From contig CAXTTV010000064.1 in the NCBI GenBank assembly GCA_964247295.1, positions 1 to 23,134 of the forward strand: a DNA stretch of 23,134 nt, written 5' to 3'. Of this stretch, positions 6,890-16,100 are shown in pieces. The notes beneath the pieces are model-generated. The model worked only from the letters and a program-made list of their open reading frames with translations, did no database searches and had not been told where the DNA came from. The translations under genes and the position numbers were made by a program. Source of the DNA: CAXTTV01 sp964247295. Its GTDB lineage: Bacteria > Chloroflexota > Ktedonobacteria > Ktedonobacterales > Ktedonobacteraceae. Within the stretch, counting starts at the first letter, position 1. The number at the start of each line of letters is the position of its first letter.

Positions 6890-7624
6890 ATGGGGATATT
6901 TACTCGTTTCTCTGATTTTTTACGCCTCAAGCTGCATACAGCTCTGGATGTACTGGAAGATCCGCGCGAAATGCTTAATTATTCTTCTACGATGCTTTTG
7001 GACCGGCTCCAACAACTCCGTCATGCGATTGTGGAGATTGTGACGGGCGAACAGCGGTTGGAGCATTATCAACAAGAACTACTGCTTCGTATCAACCAGC
7101 TCGACCAGCAGGCTATAACAGCATTGGAGGCACGACGCGAGGATCTGGCGCGCTTCGCTCTGGAGAAAAAAACGATGTTACTGCAACAAATGAGCAATTA
7201 TGAGCAGCAGTTAGTACAACTCCGATCCCTTGAAGATCATGTTATCGGATTAGAGAAGCAGATTTCCCAGCAAATAGACACCCTACGATCTCACAAAGAG
7301 GAGATCCAGGCTCAACTTTATGCTGCTCAAGAGCAGCTACACGCTCAAGAACTTACAAGTGAGATCTCTCGAAGAATCGCAGATCTCTACCAGGTCATGC
7401 AACACGCCCAGGAAAAGTTCTTTTCTCTCCAAAACTCGGGGGAGAGCATGAACAGGTTGTTGTCACAAGAAGCCCCCTTAGAGGCCGATCCCACCTACGA
7501 TGAGCAGCAACGACGTTCTACACAGGAACTGGTGGAAACACAACTGTACACTTTGAAAAAGCAGTTGCGGCTGGACCGGCCCACAAACGCCCAAAAACAG
7601 ATTGAAGGGCCAACCCCGCTCTAG
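6890..7624 (+). CDS. pspA: PspA/IM30 family membrane-stress protein
   Basis: Peripheral membrane protein of the PspA/Vipp1 (ESCRT-III-like) family, thought to stabilise the cytoplasmic membrane under stress. The 244-aa product begins MGIFTRFSDFLRLKLHTALD, matching the amphipathic N-terminal helix and the conserved start of the family, followed by EDPREMLNY and a long, almost continuous coiled coil rich in Q, E and L to about residue 185. The C-terminal ~50 residues are less structured. AGGAGG (6877-6882) stands 7 nt before ATG 6890, clearly favouring it over a TTG at 6884. The upstream region carries repeated half-sites. There is no pspF, pspB or pspC partner nearby. The last codons run into the convergent unknown gene. 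Confidence 0.88.
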   Translation: MGIFTRFSDFLRLKLHTALDVLEDPREMLNYSSTMLLDRLQQLRHAIVEIVTGEQRLEHYQQELLLRINQLDQQAITALEARREDLARFALEKKTMLLQQMSNYEQQLVQLRSLEDHVIGLEKQISQQIDTLRSHKEEIQAQLYAAQEQLHAQELTSEISRRIADLYQVMQHAQEKFFSLQNSGESMNRLLSQEAPLEADPTYDEQQRRSTQELVETQLYTLKKQLRLDRPTNAQKQIEGPTPL

Positions 7625-7986
7625 AGGTCACCCTTCTTCTTTGTGATGTTGGTCTTATCTTTCTGCGCCTTGTAGTACGACTTAGGTTTTGGCCGCCGAT
7701 CACCATCCATATACGCAGCCGGGGCCGCATCCTCCAGCGCGGCGATCTCTATGTCGTCCCGCTCACTCACCAACTCTTGCAGATCATTGTACACATTGTA
7801 GTTGTCAATGGCCTCGCGCATTCGCAACATGTGGCGGAGCACATTGTTCTGGGAGATATTCGTTTTATCGTTTCTGGTCGCTTCAGCCGTTTTTAACAAC
7901 CGATCAACCAGATCTATACTATCGTCATGCGCTCCGATATTATCCAGCCGATCTCGGACCACAAGCAATTGCTCGTAGAGATTCAT
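7621..7986 (-). CDS. Hypothetical protein, 121 aa, convergent with pspA
   Basis: I do not recognise a family. The product is hydrophilic and charged, begins MNLYEQLLVVRDRLDN, is predicted mainly helical to about residue 80 and ends in a lysine-rich tail (KAQKDKTNITKKKGDL). There is no signal peptide, membrane segment or cysteine motif. Support for being a real gene is good: AAGGAGGG directly upstream of the ATG at the correct distance, and a promoter just before it (8030-8058). Its TAG (7621-7623) overlaps the pspA TAG (7622-7624) in a shared CTAG. A link to the envelope-stress protein is possible only through position. Confidence 0.72.
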   Translation of the reverse strand: MNLYEQLLVVRDRLDNIGAHDDSIDLVDRLLKTAEATRNDKTNISQNNVLRHMLRMREAIDNYNVYNDLQELVSERDDIEIAALEDAAPAAYMDGDRRPKPKSYYKAQKDKTNITKKKGDL

Positions 7987-8029
7987 TTCGATCCCTCCTT
8001 GATAAAGGAAATTACGCCTTCTAAGAGGT

Positions 8030-8058
8030 ATGGTAACATAGCCTCAAAAGCTCGTCAA
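8030..8058 (-). promoter_or_regulatory. Candidate promoter of the 121-aa gene
   Basis: On the minus strand TTGACG (8053-8058), a 17-bp spacer and TACCAT (8030-8035), with the start codon about 40 nt further. It sits immediately after the stop codon of the PHP gene, so the small gene can be transcribed separately. Confidence 0.5.
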
Positions 8059-8062
8059 ATAA

Positions 8063-8833
8063 TTACGACCGATCTTTCATTGTTCGCACAATTCTCCGGG
8101 GAGGATCAACAAACCAACTCCAGGCGCACTGCGCGACATAGACTCCAATCGGAAGCCGGACTGAAGGCAGCTCCTGCCCACCCGCACGCGTTGTGCGCTC
8201 TTCAATGGCTCTCCGAAACTCCTCAGGGGTCTGACCAGGAAAAAAGGTGTAGGCCGATCCAATATGCTGCCAGAAGTGGGCATCACTCCCACCTGTCTCA
8301 GCGAATTTCCACTGTTCGTTGGCGGTGCGGACGACTCCACGCATGGCGGAATTCGCGGGCGAAGGATTATACATCTCGATCCCGTCTATCTGGTAACCAC
8401 GGTTCAAAAGTTCATCTATCTTTTTCTGGCTGAGGCTGGGAACCAGTCGGCCCAATGGGTGAGGCACAATTACCAATCCTCCCTGAGCTTTGATCTCATC
8501 TATGCTTTCTTCAACTGAACGCATAGCTCGCGGGGCTTTACTGACAAATAAACCGAGAAGATGCCCCTGACGGGTACTGACTTCGACGCCGGTAATCATC
8601 TGGATCGGGCTCTGTTCACGCGCGAGGATCTCGGCGATGCGTTTGGCTCCTTCTAGATGATCGTGATCGGTTACGGCGATCAATGGGAGCCCACGAATAG
8701 TGGCCTCGGCAACTACACGCTGAGGACTGGCCCAACCATCCCCAAGGTTGGTGTGCATATGAATATCCGCTCTGCTGTAGCCGGTCGGCGATGGCGCGAA
8801 AGCAGCCGGATGAAGCTGTTGTACAATATCCAT
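8063..8833 (-). CDS. PHP-domain metal-dependent phosphoesterase
   Basis: 256-aa soluble protein of the PHP superfamily, closest in plan to the TrpH/YciV (RNase AM, nucleoside 3',5'-bisphosphate phosphatase) group. Metal-ligand motifs are all visible: ADIHMHT, AVTDHDHLEG, the glutamate of GVEVST, VPHPLG and GGSDAH near residue 200. Length fits a stand-alone enzyme rather than the PHP domain of a polymerase. The ATG at 8833 follows the TAA of the histidine kinase gene with no intervening base, and GGGAG in the end of that gene can serve as ribosome-binding site, so translational coupling is likely. The C-terminal ~50 residues contain a W-rich stretch (CAWSWFVDPP). The substrate cannot be read from sequence. 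Confidence 0.88.
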   Translation of the reverse strand: MDIVQQLHPAAFAPSPTGYSRADIHMHTNLGDGWASPQRVVAEATIRGLPLIAVTDHDHLEGAKRIAEILAREQSPIQMITGVEVSTRQGHLLGLFVSKAPRAMRSVEESIDEIKAQGGLVIVPHPLGRLVPSLSQKKIDELLNRGYQIDGIEMYNPSPANSAMRGVVRTANEQWKFAETGGSDAHFWQHIGSAYTFFPGQTPEEFRRAIEERTTRAGGQELPSVRLPIGVYVAQCAWSWFVDPPRRIVRTMKDRS

Positions 8834-10831
8834 TTACCGCGATTCTCCCAGGCGCTCTTTACTGTAAAAAGGTAACGCGACAAAAAAAGTAGAGCCCTTT
8901 CCTACAATCCCCTGACTCTCCATCCAGATATATCCACCCATTGCTTCTGTGAGCTGGCGACAAAGGTACAATCCCAGACCCGCTCCACGTTGAGGACTGT
9001 TCATCGCACCTGAAAGCCGAATGAAACGGGTGAAAAGCTTCGGCTGATCCTCCAGGGCGATCCCTTGGCCCCAGTCTCTAATCGTAATAATCACAAAGTG
9101 ACCTGAAAACAGGTCAGGCAGATCAGACCATTTATCAGGTAAAAGGTATTTCAGCTCTTCCCTACTTAATAATTCTGTTTTAATGGCGATTTTTGTGCCT
9201 ATCGCTGTATATTTCAAGGCATTGTTGACGAGATTTAATAAAATCTGACGCAATCGAAGATCATCAGCCCAGACAAGCAGACTCTCATCTACCTCCAGGT
9301 CTAGTTCGCGCTTCTCGCGCGCGAATAATGGCTCTAAAATCTCGGTGATAACCTGTAAGGACTGCCAGATTGAGACGGGGCTCCTCTTCAAATAAACTCT
9401 GTCTTGCTCAATCCGGCTGGCATCCATGACATTTCCTAGCAACAATACTAACTCTTCACAGGCCCTCCGAGCATTCAGAATGAAGCGCTCTCTTGATTGC
9501 GCATCCAGATTGTGGGAATACTCTCCCAGCAGTTCCAGATATCCCTGGATCGCGGTCAAGGGTGTACGCAACTCATGTGAGGCTGTCATTAGGAATTGAT
9601 CTTTTAACTGTTCCGACTTGCGTACCAGTTCCAAAGCTTCGCGCTGCTCCGCATAGAGTCTGGCGTTGGCAATCGCCAGTCCAGCCTGCATCGTCAGCTC
9701 TTCTAAAAGCCGCATCTGTCCTTGAGTGTAACTATACTGCTGATAATGTTGCACCGACAAAAATCCTAAAAGCCTCGCCCCATGGATGATTGGTACGAAC
9801 AACAACGATCGAGCCTGCTCATCACCATCAGGAACATTAGCCTGCCCACTACTATCGATACTTGCAAGAAACTCAAGATACTCCTGCCAACTATGAAACA
9901 GTAGGCCTTTTTTGTGCTGCTTAAGGAAACGATAAATGCTTACTGCCTGCTTTTCATAGGGCTGTCGAGAGACCGCAATCCCATGGTCTATGAGGAACTC
10001 GATGATTGAAGGAGCGTCGGACGCAATCACCCGCGATACATAAAATGTGTCGACAGGCATGACACGCTGGATCTGCTCATACACAATTTGATAGACTTTT
10101 TGCTGGTCCCGAAGAACTTCCGGCTCCGAAAGCGCCCGCCCAACCTCAACTAGCACCGCGCGTTCTTCACTACTGCGCCGGGCGTCCTGGTAGAGACGAC
10201 TTCCCTCAATTGAAACCGCAGCCTGGTTGGCAAAAAGCTCAAAAAGACGGGTTTTCTCAACTGTTGGCCTACATTCGTCAAGAGGGGCGTCCGGTGTGAG
10301 GAAACCCAATAGCTCGTTATTCCCCCCACGCAAAGGGATCAAAAAAAGATCTTCGGGTTGCCAACATGTAGTATCCAGCGGGATGTCACTCGGAACCGGA
10401 GCCTGAGTAATCTGGTTATCATTCAGGATGATCACAAAAGAATCAGTCAGGTTAACCTGTTGCCACAGGGTAGATTCAGAGGGGATAAAATAGGACTCAC
10501 TAAGACGGTAGGCGTCGCTCATGAGTATTGTTAATGAGTTGAGCGGTAGGGGATGACTCCGTAGATAAGCATCCTGCTCTGAGGTTAACCCCGCCGTAGC
10601 TACTACCTGGAACATTCCCGCCTGATCTATCAGGTAGAGGGCGGCAAATTGAAAATAAAGAGCGCCACAGGCCGCATTACAGATGCGCTGCAATAAGGTA
10701 CCAGGATCTATATTGAGGCGTAGGGTCGTACCTATCTCAGCTACATGCTGAAGTATATGTGCCTGCTGTTCCACAAGCACCTCTGCGTCCTCTTGATCTG
10801 AGGGTTCAGGTGAAGGATGCGTGTGTTCCAC
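8834..10831 (-). CDS. Soluble sensor histidine kinase with two GAF domains
   Basis: 665-aa two-component sensor without transmembrane helices, so it senses a cytoplasmic signal. Order: GAF-like domain about residues 25-215, second GAF-like domain about 225-395, HisKA with the phospho-accepting H419 in TASHELRTPLTAIQGYLELL, then the HATPase domain with the N box LLNLVNNALKYT, G1 DWGQGI, F box LFTRFIRL and G2 GAGLGLYLCRQL. All kinase boxes are intact. The start is a GTG with AAGGA 8 nt upstream. It is followed by the PHP gene with no spacer (TAA-ATG). No response regulator is adjacent; the nearest is the lone receiver at 17050-17427 in a different unit. The ligand of the GAF domains is unknown. 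Confidence 0.92.
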   Translation of the reverse strand: MEHTHPSPEPSDQEDAEVLVEQQAHILQHVAEIGTTLRLNIDPGTLLQRICNAACGALYFQFAALYLIDQAGMFQVVATAGLTSEQDAYLRSHPLPLNSLTILMSDAYRLSESYFIPSESTLWQQVNLTDSFVIILNDNQITQAPVPSDIPLDTTCWQPEDLFLIPLRGGNNELLGFLTPDAPLDECRPTVEKTRLFELFANQAAVSIEGSRLYQDARRSSEERAVLVEVGRALSEPEVLRDQQKVYQIVYEQIQRVMPVDTFYVSRVIASDAPSIIEFLIDHGIAVSRQPYEKQAVSIYRFLKQHKKGLLFHSWQEYLEFLASIDSSGQANVPDGDEQARSLLFVPIIHGARLLGFLSVQHYQQYSYTQGQMRLLEELTMQAGLAIANARLYAEQREALELVRKSEQLKDQFLMTASHELRTPLTAIQGYLELLGEYSHNLDAQSRERFILNARRACEELVLLLGNVMDASRIEQDRVYLKRSPVSIWQSLQVITEILEPLFAREKRELDLEVDESLLVWADDLRLRQILLNLVNNALKYTAIGTKIAIKTELLSREELKYLLPDKWSDLPDLFSGHFVIITIRDWGQGIALEDQPKLFTRFIRLSGAMNSPQRGAGLGLYLCRQLTEAMGGYIWMESQGIVGKGSTFFVALPFYSKERLGESR

Positions 10832-10867
10832 CCAACATTTCCTTAACGTTTACAACTTTTCTCAGTC

Positions 10868-10879
10868 AGTATACCACAC
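10868..10879 (-). promoter_or_regulatory. Extended -10 promoter of the histidine kinase
   Basis: On the minus strand TGG precedes TATACT (10868-10873), an extended -10 element (TGn) about 40 nt before the GTG start. No good -35 is found at 16-18 bp. An 11-bp palindrome GTATACTATAC (10914-10924) lies further upstream, between this site and the oxidoreductase stop. Confidence 0.45.
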
Positions 10880-10928
10880 AAAAATTTGGAAACGAATACA
10901 TTATGTAACCTTTGTATACTATACCAGA

Positions 10929-13040
10929 TTAATTATCAGCAGGTTCTACTGTAACCATATTCGTATAGAAGGTACTACCGCCATTGATGTCGGCCAGGCG
11001 ATCGGAGGTTGTCCAGTTGATATTGCGCTGATCTGGACTGAACTGAGGCCACCAGACCGTGGTAGTCGCTGCTGTCCCCGGACGTACATCCTCGCACACC
11101 TCGGCCACCAATCGACACCAACCCCGCTCATTGCTCACACGTACCATCTTACCCGAATGAATGTTGCGCTTCTGAGCATCCTGAGGATGAATCCACAAGG
11201 TAGGTGTTCCCTCTTTCGTTTTTAATCGGTCATGGTTTCCAAAGCTAGAACTGATAAAATGGTGGGCAGCCGGCGAAAGTAGAGAGAGCCGTTCGCTGGC
11301 CTTTGGCTCGGTAAAATGCGACTCAACATCAGGTGTCCAACCCGGAACCGGATCATATCCTTTCGCGGCTGCCTGCTCCGAATAAAACTCTACCCGACCT
11401 GAGGGTGTCTGAAAATGTCCATTCGCGAAAGGGACCTGTTCCGCCTCGGGGATCGCCAGGGGGGCGTAGCCCTCGGTCATCAACCGTTCAAGCGTGATGC
11501 CTTCAAGCAAAGGCTCTTGAGCGGCTGTGGCTTCCAAAACCTCGCGAATAATTTCGTGCGCGTCCTGGTGAAGCCAGGGCTCTTGAAATCCCATAGCTGA
11601 GGCCAGACTACGCATTACATCCCAATTGCTGTAAGATTCACCCAACGGATCGATCGCGGCGGTATTATACTGGAGAGCGGTATGCCCATAAGGCTTATGA
11701 AGATCCTCATGCTCCAACTGGCTGGTCGCTGGCAGCAGAATATCCGCGTAGCGCGCGGTATCGGTCTCAAAAAGATCATGCACCACGGTAAAAAGGTCAT
11801 CGCGCATCAATCCCTGGACAATCAGACCGGCGTTTGGAGATGAGGCGACAGGGTTGGCGTTATACACATACAGCGAACGAATCGGTGGATCGGCCTCACC
11901 GGTAAGGGCCACACCCAGACGGTTCATATTAATTACACGCTGGGCTGGTTGGCTGGCGGGATCGCTGCTATGATCTCTCACATCTGCATCCCAGTGAAAC
12001 CAGTCGCTTGTGCTATACATAAGACCACCACCCGCGACACCATACTGACCGGTAATTGCCGGCAGACAGCACAAAGTCCGCACCGTCTGTCCGCCATTCG
12101 TATGGCGATTAATACCATCGGAGAAACGTAACATGGCTGGAGTGCTGGTAGCATAAAGCCGGGCCAGATCTACAATGGTCTCACGAGTAAGCCCACAAAT
12201 CTCTGCCGCTCGCTCGGGTGGAAATTGAAGTATCCGCTCCAGCAAAGCCTCCCAACCAAGCGTATGCTCATTTATCCACTGCTGATTATGTAAACCTTCC
12301 TGGACAATCACATACATCATAGAGAGAGCCAGAGCCGCATCTGTACCCGGTACTGGCTGAAGATGCTGATCGGCTGAGCGCGCGGTCAGGGTACGGATCG
12401 GATCAATGACGATGACGCGCGTTCCATTCCGCTGAGCCTCGCGCAAAAATGGCATGATGTGGGGCGAGGCACTGGCCGGGTTGCTTCCCCAGACCAGCAC
12501 CAGTTTGCTTTGGAGCAAGGCCTCCGGCGATGGAGCCAGCCGCCCACCAACAACAAGCTGTACACCCTCTTCAGCCGCGCTTCCACAGATCGCACGGTCA
12601 AGCTGGCTGGCCCCCAACCGATTCCAGAAACGCGTATTTGTCACAGTACCATGAATCAGCCCCAACGTACCAGCATAGCTATACGGCAGAATGCTCTGCG
12701 CATCATTCTGAGCAACCAGATCGCGCCAGCGCCCGGAGATCTCCGCGAACGCTTCATCCCAGCCTATCCTCTTAAACTTCCCACTTCCTTTGGGTCCCAC
12801 CCGTCTTTGCGGATACATCAGGCGATCGGGATGATACACTCGCTCTAGATAACGATTCACTTTAACGCAAAGCCATCCCTTTGTCACAGGGTGACCTTCG
12901 CGTCCACGCAAGTGAACCGCCTTCCCCTGGTCATCCACCTGGATGGTCAGAGCACAGGTGTCGGGACAGTCGTGGGGACAGGAGCCATAAACGGTGCGCA
13001 GGGGACGCCCCTTGAGCGTTGTAGAGCCACTGATGGTCAT
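10929..13040 (-). CDS. Molybdopterin-dependent oxidoreductase (DMSO reductase superfamily)
   Basis: 703-aa single-chain molybdenum or tungsten enzyme with bis-molybdopterin-guanine-dinucleotide cofactor. The N-terminus binds a 4Fe-4S cluster through C21, C25, C29 (SCPHDCPDTC) and C58 (GWLC). C152 in RAICGSA is a candidate metal ligand. VLVWGSNPA, VIVIDPIRTLTA and the late VHDLFETDTARYADILLPATS with LEHEDL are classical for the family, and the end carries the molydopterin-dinucleotide-binding domain (RVSNERGWCRL). No Tat signal is visible, suggesting a cytoplasmic enzyme. ATG 13040 has AAAAGGAG upstream; longer in-frame starts would run into the exonuclease gene. Substrate unknown; relatives include formate dehydrogenase-like and reductase subunits. 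No partner subunit is encoded nearby. Confidence 0.9.
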   Translation of the reverse strand: MTISGSTTLKGRPLRTVYGSCPHDCPDTCALTIQVDDQGKAVHLRGREGHPVTKGWLCVKVNRYLERVYHPDRLMYPQRRVGPKGSGKFKRIGWDEAFAEISGRWRDLVAQNDAQSILPYSYAGTLGLIHGTVTNTRFWNRLGASQLDRAICGSAAEEGVQLVVGGRLAPSPEALLQSKLVLVWGSNPASASPHIMPFLREAQRNGTRVIVIDPIRTLTARSADQHLQPVPGTDAALALSMMYVIVQEGLHNQQWINEHTLGWEALLERILQFPPERAAEICGLTRETIVDLARLYATSTPAMLRFSDGINRHTNGGQTVRTLCCLPAITGQYGVAGGGLMYSTSDWFHWDADVRDHSSDPASQPAQRVINMNRLGVALTGEADPPIRSLYVYNANPVASSPNAGLIVQGLMRDDLFTVVHDLFETDTARYADILLPATSQLEHEDLHKPYGHTALQYNTAAIDPLGESYSNWDVMRSLASAMGFQEPWLHQDAHEIIREVLEATAAQEPLLEGITLERLMTEGYAPLAIPEAEQVPFANGHFQTPSGRVEFYSEQAAAKGYDPVPGWTPDVESHFTEPKASERLSLLSPAAHHFISSSFGNHDRLKTKEGTPTLWIHPQDAQKRNIHSGKMVRVSNERGWCRLVAEVCEDVRPGTAATTTVWWPQFSPDQRNINWTTSDRLADINGGSTFYTNMVTVEPADN

Positions 13041-13105
13041 AATAAGCAATGCTCCTTTTTCACAAAACTGTCCACTCGAAAAAAATAGAATGCCACTACA
13101 AAATG

Positions 13106-16100
13106 TTATTCTTGCCAGCTTCCGGCCGAGGTCAGCCAATCAGCAACCTGATCCGCCATCTGCGACACATCGCCCTGACAAGAGGAACTTCGAGGCAGTG
13201 AATGCAGGATGATGGAGCCATACTCTTTGGTCACAACACGGCGATCGAAAAGGACAACGACGTTGCGCTGCTCATTGCTCCAGGCGATCCGATTTAAAGC
13301 ACGCTTGAGTTTCTGGGCCGCTAACGGCACGGTAAAATGGTGCAACTGGTCCGAGATATGCTCGGCGCGGGCCGCCATTAAAGGATCATTCAAAACGGGC
13401 ATTGGTAACCGCGAGACAATAATTCCTTCGGGAACCTTGTTGATCTCTTCTATTCCATCCCAGAAGCTCCCCGTCCCCAGGAGCACAATCTTTTCTTGCT
13501 CCTGAAATAGTTGCCAGAGCTGACGGGGAGAACCATCGACCCCATGCCCCAGGACCAGAATTCCTCGCGCCTCTAACAATGGCTTAATTGCTGAATAGGA
13601 ACTCCGCAAGGCCGCGTGTGAGGTATAAAGGATCACGGTCTTCCCATCTAGTGAGGTCGCAAGCTGGGCGATCGCGGTATCCAGGTGCCGCTGGTATTGT
13701 GGCATATTCGGTTCTGGAACATCTCTGGGTAAGTAGATCAACGTTTGATCTTGATGCTCTATCACTAGAGAAATCGCCGGGCAGGACTCTTGCTCCAACC
13801 CCATGCGTCCACGCGCGAAATGGAAATTTCCGTCTACGGACAGCGCGATCCCTGCCAAAACCAGACTTTTGGGAGAGGACTCGTCTGGCAGGAGCAGACG
13901 CTTTACCAGAAGCGAGGATTGGGCCAGTTGCGCATACAGAATCGGCTGACTCTCGACGGCTGGCTCGGGACGCCCATCTTGATGGCGGTTTTGATTAACC
14001 GCCGGTGGTGGTGGCATACGTAACCAGTACACAGTATCAGTATCCGCGAATGAGAACGCCCGGCGACCAAGATGTTGCAACGCCTGTAAGCGCTGAGCCA
14101 GGGCCGCGAATTCCGAGGCCAGCGAGTCTTCCTCCCAGCTCCCGGAGTCCTGCCGCCGCCGCTCTCGCTGACTGGTCAAGATTCTGCGCTCTACATCCTG
14201 GAGCAGATCAATCACCGTCTGCAAGCGCTGTGAGGCTTGGTTCCAGGATTGTTCAACCTGGTTCCAGCTTTCCAGTTGGCGCACCTGGGGAGTCAGACGT
14301 AGCGGTTGATCCTGACGATCGCCGAAACGCCCATTATGAGATCTCCCATTCCCTTCAGACCGCCCCTTCCCTTTCCCAGTTTCTTGCTGAGCATCTTCCA
14401 GCAGGCGCGCGAGCGAACCAAAAAATGCCTCAACTGCTGTACTGGCCTGACGCAGGGACTGGAACCAGTTCAAGAGGCGTGAATCAAGCTCAGCTTTGCC
14501 CACCGTTAATGTTCGCGAGAGTCCACCCGGTCCATTCTCACGTATCGAAGGGGCCGCCAGAGCCAGTAAGCCTTGATAGCGGCCCTCCGGTAGATCTGTT
14601 CCAGCGGTCTTCAGCATCTCTTGCAAACGCGTCAGATCCAATTCCGCGCTACTCCAACGCGAGATCTCCTCTTCCAACAGGTCAGTATCCAGAATCAGCC
14701 GATGCTCAAAATCTTTCAGGAGTGAAGAAGAACTGGAAAGATCATCCAACAAACCGGCGTGCGTAGTCACAACAATTTGAGCAGCCTTCACACGCGCCTC
14801 GGCTCGCGCCACAAAACAATAGCCTTTTTTGCGATAGACACAGCGGCTATACATATGATCCGAACGCTTATCGGCTGAGGGGGTGCGCTCATACCCTGAA
14901 GAGATGCGCGCCCAGGCCGTCACTTCGTGTGGTAGCAGCGTAAGCTCATTACGTTCCCCGGTTAACGTCTGCTGCGCCCAGAGGCCAAGCTTTGCCATAC
15001 CCCGCGCCTGCTCAGCCGACATCTCCCCATTGGTGCGCCGCAGAGCCGCTCCAAACCAGCGATGTATACATAAATAGCCGTCCCGCTCAGCCAGATATGC
15101 CACGGATAACTGGCTTTTTAATAGACTCTGTAGGAGCGGCAAGGTTTGTTCTACCAGCCGACGCCCTCCCTGGGCGTTCGCACAGGCAATTATCAATCGG
15201 GGCAATGACTGGTTTTCAGAAAGATTGGCCTTCACCAACCATTCGAGAATCGGGACCAGCACCGGCGTATAATCATTGCGGCCAATCATCGCCTCTATCA
15301 TGATGGCAGTTCGATTTTGCAGACATTGCTGGATCTGCTCACGGGCGTTCTCATAAGGTTTAAGACCGGCATCTGTTGGGGTATCAACAAAGGTTTTAAC
15401 TTGATTTAATACGTTCTGATGCACCTCAGCATCCATAGGGTCTTGAGAGGAGAGAGGGACGGTTGGCGTATCAGCGGTCCGCCCAGAGATCGCAAAAGAC
15501 AACACCCGTGGGTCCATGCCCAATTGAGCGGCGAACCGATCGCCCAGACTCCCCCGAACTGGACCACGAAAACCATCCCGTTCCTGACGATCCCGCAGTT
15601 CCTGCTTAAAGAAATTGAGCAAAGGCCAGGAACGGGGAGCATCCAGCGACGCCAGTTCTTGCAGCAGTGAGGAATCAATCGCATCCAGGCGTGCATGCAA
15701 GGCCAGATATACTTCCATCGCTAGAACTGTATCTACCATCGCCCGGTGGCGGTCGGGCGCGACTGTTACATTCAGAGCATGGGCCACCTGCCCCAAATTA
15801 TAGCTCGGAAGAGAGGGAAGGAGAACCGTCGCGAGCTCAAACGTATCGATTAACGAGTTGGTCCGGGCCAATCCACGCCGACGCAGAAACCCGACATCAA
15901 AAGGAATGCTATGCCCAACAATCGGGAAATCACTAAGAAAGGTCTGTAGATTTTTTGAAATCAGCTCAAAAGGAGGTGCCCCAGCTAACTTTTTCGAGGT
16001 AATACCAGTGAGGCGCTGCACCCGATAGGGGATAGAGCGCCCCGGCGCAACTAACGTCTCTAATGTATCAATTACTTGAGTACCCTGAAATTTAATCGCG

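Noticed and set aside
10821..11225. 134-codon plus-strand frame over the kinase promoter and oxidoreductase 3' end
   Set aside because: Mostly antisense to well-supported conserved coding sequence, with no ribosome-binding site or domain.
13040..13139. Longer start of the oxidoreductase overlapping the exonuclease gene
   Set aside because: The added residues are not conserved-looking and ATG 13040 has a strong AAAAGGAG site just before the iron-sulfur motif.
14005..14766. 253-codon plus-strand open frame
   Set aside because: It lies wholly antisense to the exonuclease/DinG-like gene, is rich in Pro, Ser and Arg as a shadow frame would be, and shows no known domain.
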